From an uncultured Oscillospiraceae bacterium (GTDB lineage Bacteria; Bacillota; Clostridia; Oscillospirales; Ruminococcaceae): DNA of 64,000 nucleotides. Shown here piece after piece: positions 1 through 8,956 of this stretch (the first letter of the stretch is position 1; each line of letters opens with the position of its first letter). Both the position numbers and the translations under genes were made by a program. A model generated the notes under the pieces. It had not been told where the DNA came from. It ran no database searches and saw only the letters and a list, made by a program, of their open reading frames with translations. Where the stretch lies: the NCBI GenBank assembly GCA_904396495.1, contig CAJFOJ010000036.1, positions 1 to 64,000 of the forward strand. The letters are read 5' to 3'.

Positions 1-243
1 CCGGCCGCTCCTTCCAATGCCGTCCCCTACCGGACACGCCCTCTTCCGAAGCCTTTCTATTATATCATCACTCCTATGCCTTGTCAACTCCTTTTTTGCC
101 AAATTTTTAATTATCAGTATTTTAAATAATTTTATGTGCATTAAATTATAGTATTTTGTTTGATTTATGCTTATTTATTGACTTTACCAAGCAAAAACAT
201 TATAATATTGCTAATTTTAGGTTTAAAAAAGGAGAGAAATGAT

Positions 244-942
244 TTGGAGGAGAAGAAAAAGGCATTACAGGCAGCCTTTCCCCATACCATTCCCGTTTTG
301 ACAGGATTTTTATTTTTAGGGGCGGCCTATGGAATTTTAATGACCGAGGCAGGCTATACCTGGATTTGGACCCTGCTTACCTGCGTTTTTGTATTTGCGG
401 GATCGATGCAATTTGTATCAGTTGGTATGATTTCTTTAGGATTTCATCCCATTAGCGCTGTACTAATGACTTTGATGGTCAATGCCCGTCATCTTTTTTA
501 CGGAATTTCTATGTTACAAAAATTTAAAGATACCGGCAAACTAAAACCCTACTTGATTTTCAGTCTGTGCGATGAAACTTTTTCTCTTCTCTGCACCGCA
601 CAACCTCCAGCAGGTGTTAGTTCCAAATGGTTTATGTTTTTTATTGCTATTTTAGATCATTTATATTGGATAATTGGCGGACTGATGGGTTCTGTGCTTG
701 GTTCTTTTGTCACTTTTAATACAAAGGGAATTGATTTTGTGCTTACAGCGCTTTTTATTGTTTTGTTCATTAATCAGTGGAAAGCAACTAAAAACCATCT
801 CCCAGTTTTAATAGGAGTAGGCGCATCCCTCCTTTGCCTGATTTGTTTTGGTCCCTCTAACTTTTTGATTCCTGCGATGATCTTGATCCTAATCCTCGTT
901 ACTTTGCTGAAAAAGCCCTTGGAAAAGGAGGAATTGCTGTGA
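244..942 (+). CDS. azlC: AzlC family branched-chain amino acid exporter, large subunit
   Basis: Multi-TM protein with AzlC-like sequence (AAYGILMTEAGYTWIWTLLTCVFVFAGSMQFVSVGM, LMVNARHLFYG). Overlaps an AzlD-like ORF. A TTG start at 244 is more plausible than the ORF-track start at 160. Confidence 0.85.
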   Translation: MEEKKKALQAAFPHTIPVLTGFLFLGAAYGILMTEAGYTWIWTLLTCVFVFAGSMQFVSVGMISLGFHPISAVLMTLMVNARHLFYGISMLQKFKDTGKLKPYLIFSLCDETFSLLCTAQPPAGVSSKWFMFFIAILDHLYWIIGGLMGSVLGSFVTFNTKGIDFVLTALFIVLFINQWKATKNHLPVLIGVGASLLCLICFGPSNFLIPAMILILILVTLLKKPLEKEELL

Positions 943-1268
943 CCGACCTTCAGTCAGCCTTATTTTTTGGCATCATTGCCCTTACAACAATACTGACCCG
1001 TGCACTGCCGTTTCTTTTATTTCCATCCCACAAGGAAACGCCTCGGTATATCACTTATCTTGGAAATGTCATTCCCTTCGCCATGATTGGTATGCTAGTT
1101 GTATATTGCCTTAGAAATGTCTCACTGCAGTCTTTTCCTTTTGGCCTTCCGGAATTGATCGCAATCGCTGTCATTACGATTCTTCACCTCTGGAAAGGAA
1201 ACACTTTGCTTAGTATTGGCGTCGGCACAGTGACTTATATGGTTTGCGTGCAATTTATATTTATATGA
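939..1268 (+). CDS. azlD: AzlD family branched-chain amino acid transport protein
   Basis: 109-aa TM protein (ILTRALPFLLFPSHKETPRYITYLGNVIPFAMIGMLVVYCLR). Its start overlaps the azlC stop. Confidence 0.85.
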   Translation: MTDLQSALFFGIIALTTILTRALPFLLFPSHKETPRYITYLGNVIPFAMIGMLVVYCLRNVSLQSFPFGLPELIAIAVITILHLWKGNTLLSIGVGTVTYMVCVQFIFI

Positions 1269-1269
1269 G

Positions 1270-1301
1270 AAAAAGCTCCCGCCTGGCAGGAGCTTTTTCT
1301 T
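1270..1301. terminator. Bidirectional intrinsic terminator between azlD and the surface-polymer cluster
   Basis: aaaaagctcccgcctggcaggagctttttct: GC stem with A/T tracts on both sides, between convergent genes. Confidence 0.85.
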
Positions 1302-2760
1302 ATTTTTTCAGTCTTGGGACAAACTTGCCCAAAATGTTTTTGGTCAAAAACAGCATCGTTTCATCTTTAAGCAGCAGCAATGCTCCAAAGTAAACGCAAA
1401 CACAAACCGGCACAATCACAATACAATTGGCGATCATGCCGAATCCCAATTGTTTGACAAGCCAGGTAATGGGGATAAACAGCATCGACAGCAAAATGTA
1501 CTTCACATTTGTCCGGGTAAAGAACCGAAAATCAATGCTCAACCGGTTTCGGATAAACCAAAACATAATCGCCATGACGACGATTTCGGCAATGAGTGTA
1601 GTGGAAATTGCCGTCACCGGTGTGTATAGCCCCATCCAAATGAGCAAGCCGTTTAACAGCACATTTAACACACCGCCTACCAACAAAATCCGCACCAGGA
1701 ATTTTTCCTGGTTTTTGACATAGAGTACCTGGTTGGCGCAGATAGTGTAAACAGAGCTTTCCATCGTACGAATGGCAAAAATGATAAGCACGGGAATTGA
1801 GGCATCGTATTTACCTCCGCCATAAATCCACATAATTTCCGGCGCCAGGCAGGCGATCCCCATACAGGCGGGAAAAACCACCAGCATAAAACTCCTATAA
1901 CTTTTGTTCAAAAGCTCCATATACTGAGTTTGATTGTGATTGCTGTTGTAATAGGCGAGTCGCGGTACTGCCACCATGACAATCGAAGACAGTAAATTGG
2001 ATATCATGTAGGTAATATCCTGGGGCGTTTTATAAACAGTGACAGAAACTTTGTCCACCACCTGTCCCAACATCATTTTGTCCAACTGGGTATAAAGGAG
2101 ATTTACATTGGAAATGACAAGGATACTGATTAACGGAAGAATGTGCTTTTTGATTTCCAAGTCCTTAAAACTGATGGGAATCCTCTTGGTAACGTAGACA
2201 AAACTAATGAGATTGTTCAGGATATCGGTTAATACGATGATTACGCTGTATTTGACCACGTCGTCCGGCTTGTGGATAAAGGCGAAAATCCCTATGACAT
2301 AAAGCAACCGAACGATCACCGTTTTAATGGTAATAAAGCGGTAATTTTCCACCGCTTCGTTTAGCCACTCCACCATAAAGATGTTGGCAAACACCTTGAA
2401 TCCCAACACCAGATAAATCATCCGAGTCATGGATTCCACCGAAAACCACACAATACCGGTATAGGCGATAAGTACGATAACATTGGTGCAGATACCGATG
2501 GAAAACAGGCTGGAATATAGCTTTTTGGTTTTTTCTTTGTCGTCCCGAACCCCAGCCAACTCCCGGATACCATAGGTATAAATCCCAAAGACGCCAAAAA
2601 TCAGGGCAAAGTCAAGCCATGTGCTGGCGTCGTTAAAAGCACCGTACAATTCCTTGTCAAACAGCCGTTGGATATACGGCCCCACCAAAACCGGCACAAT
2701 CAACCGAAAGACTTTAAGCACAAAATTGTATATGGAGTTGGTCGCAATTGATTTAGACAT
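1300..2760 (-). CDS. Oligosaccharide flippase / polysaccharide biosynthesis protein (Wzx-like)
   Basis: 486-aa polytopic protein in the MATE/PST superfamily style (SKSIATNSIYNFVLKVFRLIVPVLVGPYIQRLFDKELYGAFNDA), inside a glycan cluster. Confidence 0.85.
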   Translation of the reverse strand: MSKSIATNSIYNFVLKVFRLIVPVLVGPYIQRLFDKELYGAFNDASTWLDFALIFGVFGIYTYGIRELAGVRDDKEKTKKLYSSLFSIGICTNVIVLIAYTGIVWFSVESMTRMIYLVLGFKVFANIFMVEWLNEAVENYRFITIKTVIVRLLYVIGIFAFIHKPDDVVKYSVIIVLTDILNNLISFVYVTKRIPISFKDLEIKKHILPLISILVISNVNLLYTQLDKMMLGQVVDKVSVTVYKTPQDITYMISNLLSSIVMVAVPRLAYYNSNHNQTQYMELLNKSYRSFMLVVFPACMGIACLAPEIMWIYGGGKYDASIPVLIIFAIRTMESSVYTICANQVLYVKNQEKFLVRILLVGGVLNVLLNGLLIWMGLYTPVTAISTTLIAEIVVMAIMFWFIRNRLSIDFRFFTRTNVKYILLSMLFIPITWLVKQLGFGMIANCIVIVPVCVCVYFGALLLLKDETMLFLTKNILGKFVPRLKK

Positions 2761-3655
2761 CTTTACCCTCTTTTAAATTGGGATGATATTCGTGGTCAAA
2801 CGATAGGTAGTAAGGCTTATGGGTGGAAATTTGACGTCCCTCTGGCGGGGGAGTCATGTAGTCCCCATAGCAAACCTTTAAGGTCTCATGGGTATTTGCC
2901 GGAACCGGCAGTCGAAATCCATCGTAATCTACATATTGGGGCGTCCCCAGCCATTCCCGCTTAAAATCGTATTTATGGCTAAAAGTAAAAGAAAGGATAT
3001 CGCTGCACATCGTGTCATCCTTTTTCAGTTTAGGAAACACTTTTTTATACCACCAGTTGCGAATCTTATCATTTTTAAAAACCTGGTTGGTCACTCTGTA
3101 TAAATACCGCCCCGCATGCTCCGGAATATATTTTCTTTTGGCGTTAAAATCGAACATGGTGATGAGTTCGGTCATCCGGCGAAGAAACCCGTTTTTTACA
3201 TAGTCGTCCAGTACAAAAATATCTACAAAAATCCCATGGTGCATATTCAAAGCCTTATTTTGCACCTCCGCAAATGCAGTATTCTTTTTGCGGATCTTGG
3301 CAAATTTCATGTTATATCCTTTGTCGGTTTCTACATCCTGGAAAAAGTACCCCTCCACTGGATTTTTTAGCCAAAGTTCCCGGAATCGGTCGTAATCCCT
3401 CCGGAACATGATAATATCCGCGTCGTCGTCCCATGGGATGAAACCGTGGTGCCGCACAGCTCCCAGCTCGGAGCCGTAAAAGAGATAATATGGAATCCCA
3501 TATTTGCGGCAGAATCCATCAATGACAAGCAAAATTTCATTGACTGTCTGCTGAACCCGTTTTAGAGTCTCTTCGTCCATTACACCATATCCTTCCAAGT
3601 CAAAATCATTATTTTTTAGCGGCTTTTTTGAAGATCTTATCGTGGAAACGGGCAA
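2753..3655 (-). CDS. LicD family phosphotransferase
   Basis: LicD signature: YYLFYGSELGAVRHHGFIPWDDDADIIMFRRDYDRF. Confidence 0.88.
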   Translation of the reverse strand: MPVSTIRSSKKPLKNNDFDLEGYGVMDEETLKRVQQTVNEILLVIDGFCRKYGIPYYLFYGSELGAVRHHGFIPWDDDADIIMFRRDYDRFRELWLKNPVEGYFFQDVETDKGYNMKFAKIRKKNTAFAEVQNKALNMHHGIFVDIFVLDDYVKNGFLRRMTELITMFDFNAKRKYIPEHAGRYLYRVTNQVFKNDKIRNWWYKKVFPKLKKDDTMCSDILSFTFSHKYDFKREWLGTPQYVDYDGFRLPVPANTHETLKVCYGDYMTPPPEGRQISTHKPYYLSFDHEYHPNLKEGKDV

Positions 3656-5117
3656 TCACCGGCTTAGGCCCTTTCGGAAACTCCCGGTCAATAAAGTACA
3701 TCACCGCACTCATATACATCCAGAAGATGACACCTAAATAATAGTGGCCGTAGACAATACCAGTGTCGGTCATGGTTCGCAGCAAAATGGTAGCAATAAT
3801 GCAGATACCCGCTATAGCCAATTTGTTTTGATGCTTGTTTTGATAGCTCCAGATCATGTACCGGATCACACGCACCAGCACCATCAAGCCAAAAATCACA
3901 AAAATGCCAAGGCCAACTAAACCGGATGCCGCCGCAATTTGGAAGAATAGGTTGTGAAGCCCACCCGTCACACCTGGGAGGTAGACTTCATCGCCAAAGT
4001 TTGTAAAATACCGAGCCGCGTAGCGGTAAGCATGAGTGGGTACGTTGTCGTTGCCCACTCCAAAGAGAGGGTCATTTTCAATAATATGGGCTCCCGCTTG
4101 CCACAGGTAATATCGCCCACCGTATTTAGAGCCGTAATCTTCCCGCTCCAAATCAGCCGCCGCATTGCCCGTCATATCGTCGTTCAAAGGGATGTCGGTA
4201 TTGGGCAGGCTCTGCACCAATTGCTCACTGATAGCGGAATCTTGGATAACAAGACTCGGCAGGACGCCGATCGCCAGTTCGTGAGCACCGTTCACCGCGA
4301 GGGGGAGAATAATCGCCGCCGCCACAATTTTCTTGCTCAACTTCTTTTTGTCCCCCACTGTCTTATAAAGGGGAATCCCCATCAAAACCGGCAGCAAAAT
4401 CAGATAGAAGCAAAGGGTTAAGACACTTCCGCGGGAATTGCACATAAATAGGATCATCATTTCGACGAAAGCGTTTGCTATATAAAACCACCGGAGCCGT
4501 CTGGGGAGATTGCCCTTTAAAATAATCAGGCAGACCACCGTCAGCATGATGTTTAAAACCGAAAAGAAACTCGCCGCGTTGGGATTGGTATAAAAGCCCC
4601 ATATTCTACCGCTATAGACACCGTAATAATAGATGTCCTCCCCGATGAGATAGCTAAACTTTAGGTTCAAAAAGTATGTGATAAAGCTCACAAGCTGTCC
4701 CACAAAGGATATAATCATAAAAACGTGGTTAAACCGCAACAGCTCTCTTTTTACCTGCCCTGGTTCCTTCTTCTCGTCGTAGGCATAGAGCACCATCATA
4801 TTGACCACCATGTAACATAGCATGGCCAAGTTTCGTGCGAAATTCTCTTCCCGGTTGACAATACAAGTTATCGCATAGGATATCAAAAACAGATAGAGTA
4901 TTCCCCGATACCGGTTGACCATAAACAGCCGGTCGGTAAACAAATCTTTCACTAAAATGCAAGCCGACCACAGCAAAGTGAACTTCACCAGTGGCCCCAC
5001 AATGGGATTTAAAAACGCACAGGTGCGGAGAACAACCATGACAAGCAGCACTATGCGGAATGTATTATGGTCAAAGACTACGTTCACCAGTCTGGACCAA
5101 AAGCCTTTCTTTTCCAT
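3609..5117 (-). CDS. O-antigen ligase/polymerase family protein (Wzy-like)
   Basis: Polytopic protein with a late segment GAHIIENDPLFGVGNDNVPTHAYRYA...GGLHNLFFQIAAASGLVGLGIF, typical of Wzy_C/WaaL-type proteins. Confidence 0.8.
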   Translation of the reverse strand: MEKKGFWSRLVNVVFDHNTFRIVLLVMVVLRTCAFLNPIVGPLVKFTLLWSACILVKDLFTDRLFMVNRYRGILYLFLISYAITCIVNREENFARNLAMLCYMVVNMMVLYAYDEKKEPGQVKRELLRFNHVFMIISFVGQLVSFITYFLNLKFSYLIGEDIYYYGVYSGRIWGFYTNPNAASFFSVLNIMLTVVCLIILKGNLPRRLRWFYIANAFVEMMILFMCNSRGSVLTLCFYLILLPVLMGIPLYKTVGDKKKLSKKIVAAAIILPLAVNGAHELAIGVLPSLVIQDSAISEQLVQSLPNTDIPLNDDMTGNAAADLEREDYGSKYGGRYYLWQAGAHIIENDPLFGVGNDNVPTHAYRYAARYFTNFGDEVYLPGVTGGLHNLFFQIAAASGLVGLGIFVIFGLMVLVRVIRYMIWSYQNKHQNKLAIAGICIIATILLRTMTDTGIVYGHYYLGVIFWMYMSAVMYFIDREFPKGPKPVIARFHDKIFKKAAKK

Positions 5118-6218
5118 TTATTCTCCTCCTGTCGTATGGTTGAGATAGCGTTTTTCCATCTCTTTTACCAATTCGTCTGCATCAAAGTGACGGGCCATTA
5201 ACAGTTCCCTATGGGAAGCTCGCTCCACATCTTTTGCCTGTAACACAGTTTCTGCCACTGAATTTTTGTTATCCTCCAACGAGAAAAAGCGCACCAAGTC
5301 GGAAATTTGAACTTCCTCTGTCACTGTATCGGAAACAAAGCAACATAACCCGGAACAAACCGCCTCCACAACAGTAAGCGGGAACCCTTCAAACAGGGAG
5401 GGCAACATCATACAGTCCATAGCGTTTAAAAAATCCTGGGGATTGCGGACATTGCCGGTAAAAATCACCTGGCTTTCAATCCCCAACTCTACAGTTTCTT
5501 CTCTGAGTTGTTGTTCCAGCGGGCCGTCTCCGACAATTAACAGGCTGCTTTGCGGGTACAGCTTGAGCACCGATGCAAAAACTTCAAGAGTAAATCGGTG
5601 ATTCTTAACCGGCACGAGTCGGCCCAGTTGGCCCACCACAAACCGGTCTGACACCCCCAAATCCTTCCGCACCTTTTCCCTAACCTGGGGAACAAAATCA
5701 AATTTTTGAAGGTCAATGCCGTTGTTTACCACGGTAAACGGCGCATCACCATAAGCAAATTTTCCTGCCGCATTGGAGCAGGCAAGCCGCTCAACATCCA
5801 TTCTTTGAAGCTTCGGTTTGTTAAGCCGGTGGAGAATTTTCGGGTACAAAAACCCCTCCACCCTTGCGCTGTGGCAATGGGCGATGACAATTGGAATTCC
5901 TGCTCGTTTGGCTTCTTCAAGAGGGCAGATATTGCTGTCGGAGGAAAGGTGAATATGGCAGACGTCAAAATGTTCCTCTTTCATAATCCGCCGCAAGTCC
6001 TGCCGGTGCTTTTGCGGATGACGGCTGCGCGCCGCGATAACCTTTAGCCGTCCTCCGAGTCCTTTGATATCCTTTTCAAAATAGGGATGGGGATCATTAG
6101 AAAGAAAGGTGCAATCAAATCGATTCCGATCGAGCTTACGAAATAAATTAACCGCATAGGTGGAAAGCCCGCCATTCCCCTTTCCGATAATTCCCATCAG
6201 GATTTTTATCTTTTTCAA
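5118..6218 (-). CDS. Glycosyltransferase family 4 (GT-B)
   Basis: GKGNGGLSTYAVNLFRKL; GRLVPVKNHRFTLEVFA; MMLPSLFEGFPLTVVEAVCSGL. Confidence 0.88.
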   Translation of the reverse strand: MKKIKILMGIIGKGNGGLSTYAVNLFRKLDRNRFDCTFLSNDPHPYFEKDIKGLGGRLKVIAARSRHPQKHRQDLRRIMKEEHFDVCHIHLSSDSNICPLEEAKRAGIPIVIAHCHSARVEGFLYPKILHRLNKPKLQRMDVERLACSNAAGKFAYGDAPFTVVNNGIDLQKFDFVPQVREKVRKDLGVSDRFVVGQLGRLVPVKNHRFTLEVFASVLKLYPQSSLLIVGDGPLEQQLREETVELGIESQVIFTGNVRNPQDFLNAMDCMMLPSLFEGFPLTVVEAVCSGLCCFVSDTVTEEVQISDLVRFFSLEDNKNSVAETVLQAKDVERASHRELLMARHFDADELVKEMEKRYLNHTTGGE

Positions 6219-6616
6219 TCCGCTTCCTCCTTGGAAAGGAGATCGTTTTTTATTTTAGTCGTGGATATTTCAGGCGTCCGCGGCAGGTAAATGACCTCAC
6301 AGAGGTCACTGAGGAAATCGAACTTTCCCTTCCAGTCGTCCCCCATAACAAATACATCTACCTTAAATTCCTTCACGTCCTCCCGCTTCTGCTCCCAGCA
6401 GGTCTCAGGGATGACCAAATCCACATATCGGATCGCCTCCAGAAGGGCTTTTCTCTTTTCGTAAGAAAAATAACACTCTTTGCCTTTGCCCCGGTTAAAT
6501 TCGTCAGTGGACAGAGCGACGATTAAATAATCCCCTTGCTCCTTGGCCCGTCGGAGCAGATTGATGTGCCCATAATGAAGCAAATCAAAAGTGCCATAGG
6601 TAATCACTTTTCTCAT
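6215..6616 (-). CDS. tagD: Glycerol-3-phosphate cytidylyltransferase (TagD-like)
   Basis: MRKVITYGTFDLLHYGHINLLRRAKEQGDYLIVALSTDEFN; HxGH nucleotidyltransferase motif. Start placed at the internal ATG. Confidence 0.88.
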   Translation of the reverse strand: MRKVITYGTFDLLHYGHINLLRRAKEQGDYLIVALSTDEFNRGKGKECYFSYEKRKALLEAIRYVDLVIPETCWEQKREDVKEFKVDVFVMGDDWKGKFDFLSDLCEVIYLPRTPEISTTKIKNDLLSKEEAD

Positions 6617-6642
6617 CAGGATAATTTCCTTTCCCACAAGCG

Positions 6643-7806
6643 TTATAACGCAATTCCGGCGATTCTTAAAACTCGTTCACAGTCTTTGCCGCCTTCATAC
6701 TTATTTACCAGTCTATTGACCTTTTGCCGCTTTTCCTTATAATCGTCTCTTCCATTTAACAGATGGTCCACAAAGGCCAAAAACTCCTCAGGTGTATTAA
6801 TAAAATTCCCTGGCATCAATTCACGGGGATCGTCCACCACAAAGCCCCGGTTCTTTTGGTATTCCTCCATGTCATCCACGGTAAATCCGATCGGTCGATC
6901 CAGCAGCAGATAATCAAAATACACCGACGAGTAATCAGTGATGAGGGCATCGGCATGGGATAAAAGCTCATACAAGTTGCACTGTGTCGCCTGCATCCGG
7001 GAATTGGTGACAATTTTGATGTTACTAAAGCCCTTTGTATCAATGAGATTCAAATCCTGGGCTGGATGGATCTTCGCAATCATCAGGCAGTTTTGCTCTT
7101 TGAGCCGCTCATTTACCCGCTCCATATCCTTCCGATTGGAAAGGATAGGAAGGCCTGTCCCCTCAGTTGCTTTTATATCGTCCTGTCCCAAAAAATCTGA
7201 CTGGCGAAAAGTCGGCAGCCACAAAATCACCTTGTCGTATCCTTCCTCAAACCCCAATTGCTTCAACGCATCGTTTTTCACAAACAATGCATCATTTCTC
7301 GGATGACCGCAAATTTTTACCTGCTCTCTGCGGCAACCAAAGGATTTTTGGATAATGGGCGCAAAAAAGTCCGAAGCCGCCAACACATAGGTAAAGAAGT
7401 TATAGTCCCTGTCATCCAGAAAGTTTCCGATCTTTTTCAACGGAGAGCCATGGGTGGTATTAATGACCACCTGTTTAGAGGACGGCTTGATAGGATACTT
7501 TCCAAAGGAAAAAAAGAAGTATTTCGCGGTAAAAAAGTGTTTCACTCCCGCTTTTGGACTGACAAAACGCACATTGTCAAGATGAGGCCGCGACGCAAAA
7601 TCCTCCCAATCGTTAATGGCACAAATAATTTGATACTGGGAGCAATCTCTAGAAACCATGTAATCGTAGATCGCCTTAGCGTTATCCCGAAACCCCATAT
7701 TGCTGTAAAATACGACTTTATTGGGATTTTTCGGAATTAATTTATTGGCAGCGGACAAAAGCCCGCTTGCTTTCATAATCGCATCTTTATTCATCAGAGG
7801 CCTCAA
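6643..7806 (-). CDS. CDP-glycerol glycerophosphotransferase family protein (TagB/TagF-like)
   Basis: [54 protein letters not shown]. Confidence 0.88.
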   Translation of the reverse strand: MRPLMNKDAIMKASGLLSAANKLIPKNPNKVVFYSNMGFRDNAKAIYDYMVSRDCSQYQIICAINDWEDFASRPHLDNVRFVSPKAGVKHFFTAKYFFFSFGKYPIKPSSKQVVINTTHGSPLKKIGNFLDDRDYNFFTYVLAASDFFAPIIQKSFGCRREQVKICGHPRNDALFVKNDALKQLGFEEGYDKVILWLPTFRQSDFLGQDDIKATEGTGLPILSNRKDMERVNERLKEQNCLMIAKIHPAQDLNLIDTKGFSNIKIVTNSRMQATQCNLYELLSHADALITDYSSVYFDYLLLDRPIGFTVDDMEEYQKNRGFVVDDPRELMPGNFINTPEEFLAFVDHLLNGRDDYKEKRQKVNRLVNKYEGGKDCERVLRIAGIAL

Positions 7807-8624
7807 TTCTTCCGGAGAAATTTTTGATAGACAAAGCTTCTCAGCCCATTGGGCATCAGGCTAACCGCCACATGCGCCATGGAGGAACTCAAGTAATCCC
7901 CATAGCTGCTAAGACCCAACTGATGGATTTTCTTTTTGACCGCCACAGCGTTTTTCAGATATTTCCATCCTCCGCGGCGTTTATACATATCCCCACCAGT
8001 GCGAAAATAAAGCAAATACTGGTCGAGATTTCTCCCTTTTGCTCCATTAACCAGCATTCTAGCCCAGAGGTAATAGTCCTCAAATCCCATGGCGTGCTGG
8101 TAACTGCCCGCGTCCAAAACTGCCTGTTTTTTGTACATGACAGTAGGATGGTTAAAGGGATTCCTCTTTTTGGCATACTCATAGATTTCCTGATGAGTGA
8201 GTGGAACAGCCTTTTTAGAAATGACGTTTGTCACATCCCCGTCGAATTCCAACTCATGACAGCCGCAGATGCTGAGGTCTGGGTCGTCTCGGAAGGCTTT
8301 CAGCTGCTCTGCAAAGCGATTGGATACCGCAATATCGTCAGTATCCATCCGGGCTACCAACGGATAATCGCACTGGGCAAGCCCAATGTTGAGCGCTTTC
8401 CCCAATCCCACATTCTCTTTCAGCGGCACTGACTTGATAAGCGGCGTTTTCTCTTTATATTCTGCGATTACGCGGCTTAAATCCTCTGTCAAAGGGCCGT
8501 CCTCTACCAACACTATTTGGGCGGGCAAAACGGTTTGATTGAGCATGCTGTCCAAACTCTGCCGCAGGTATTCCGGATTCTCTTTAATATAAACCGACAT
8601 CAAGACCGAAAAATCCATCCTCAT
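7803..8624 (-). CDS. Glycosyltransferase family 2
   Basis: [27 protein letters not shown]...[22 protein letters not shown] fold with DTDD motif. Confidence 0.88.
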   Translation of the reverse strand: MRMDFSVLMSVYIKENPEYLRQSLDSMLNQTVLPAQIVLVEDGPLTEDLSRVIAEYKEKTPLIKSVPLKENVGLGKALNIGLAQCDYPLVARMDTDDIAVSNRFAEQLKAFRDDPDLSICGCHELEFDGDVTNVISKKAVPLTHQEIYEYAKKRNPFNHPTVMYKKQAVLDAGSYQHAMGFEDYYLWARMLVNGAKGRNLDQYLLYFRTGGDMYKRRGGWKYLKNAVAVKKKIHQLGLSSYGDYLSSSMAHVAVSLMPNGLRSFVYQKFLRKN

Positions 8625-8920
8625 TCCAAGCTTTCTATCTGTTTTTGGTTATTTTGGCAAAACAAATGCTTATGAAAAGACATATGTATTCTATATTATA
8701 GCAAAAACTTTCTCCATAATCAACCAGAAGAAAAATTTCTCCCTTTTGCTTTAAGTGTTGGCGATGTAAAACAACAACGTATCCAAAAAATAATAAAATG
8801 ACGAAGTGCCTTATTTTGTTAGCTATCATTCCCCATTGGTCCACTTGAAAGCTATCATTTTAGCCAGGTCATCTAATTTATCTATAAAGCAAAACTCCAG
8901 CACGTCTGTTACATTAACAT

Positions 8921-8956
8921 AAAAAAATGCGCCGGATAAAACCGGCGCATTTTTTC
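8921..8956. terminator. Intrinsic terminator downstream of the P-type ATPase
   Basis: aaaaaaatgcgccggataaaaccggcgcattttttc, perfect 10-bp stem with A/T flanks. Confidence 0.85.

Noticed and set aside
8635-8844. 69-aa minus-strand ORF upstream of the GT2 gene
   Set aside because: AT-rich intergenic sequence with no RBS or family resemblance; more likely promoter/leader region of the polymer cluster.
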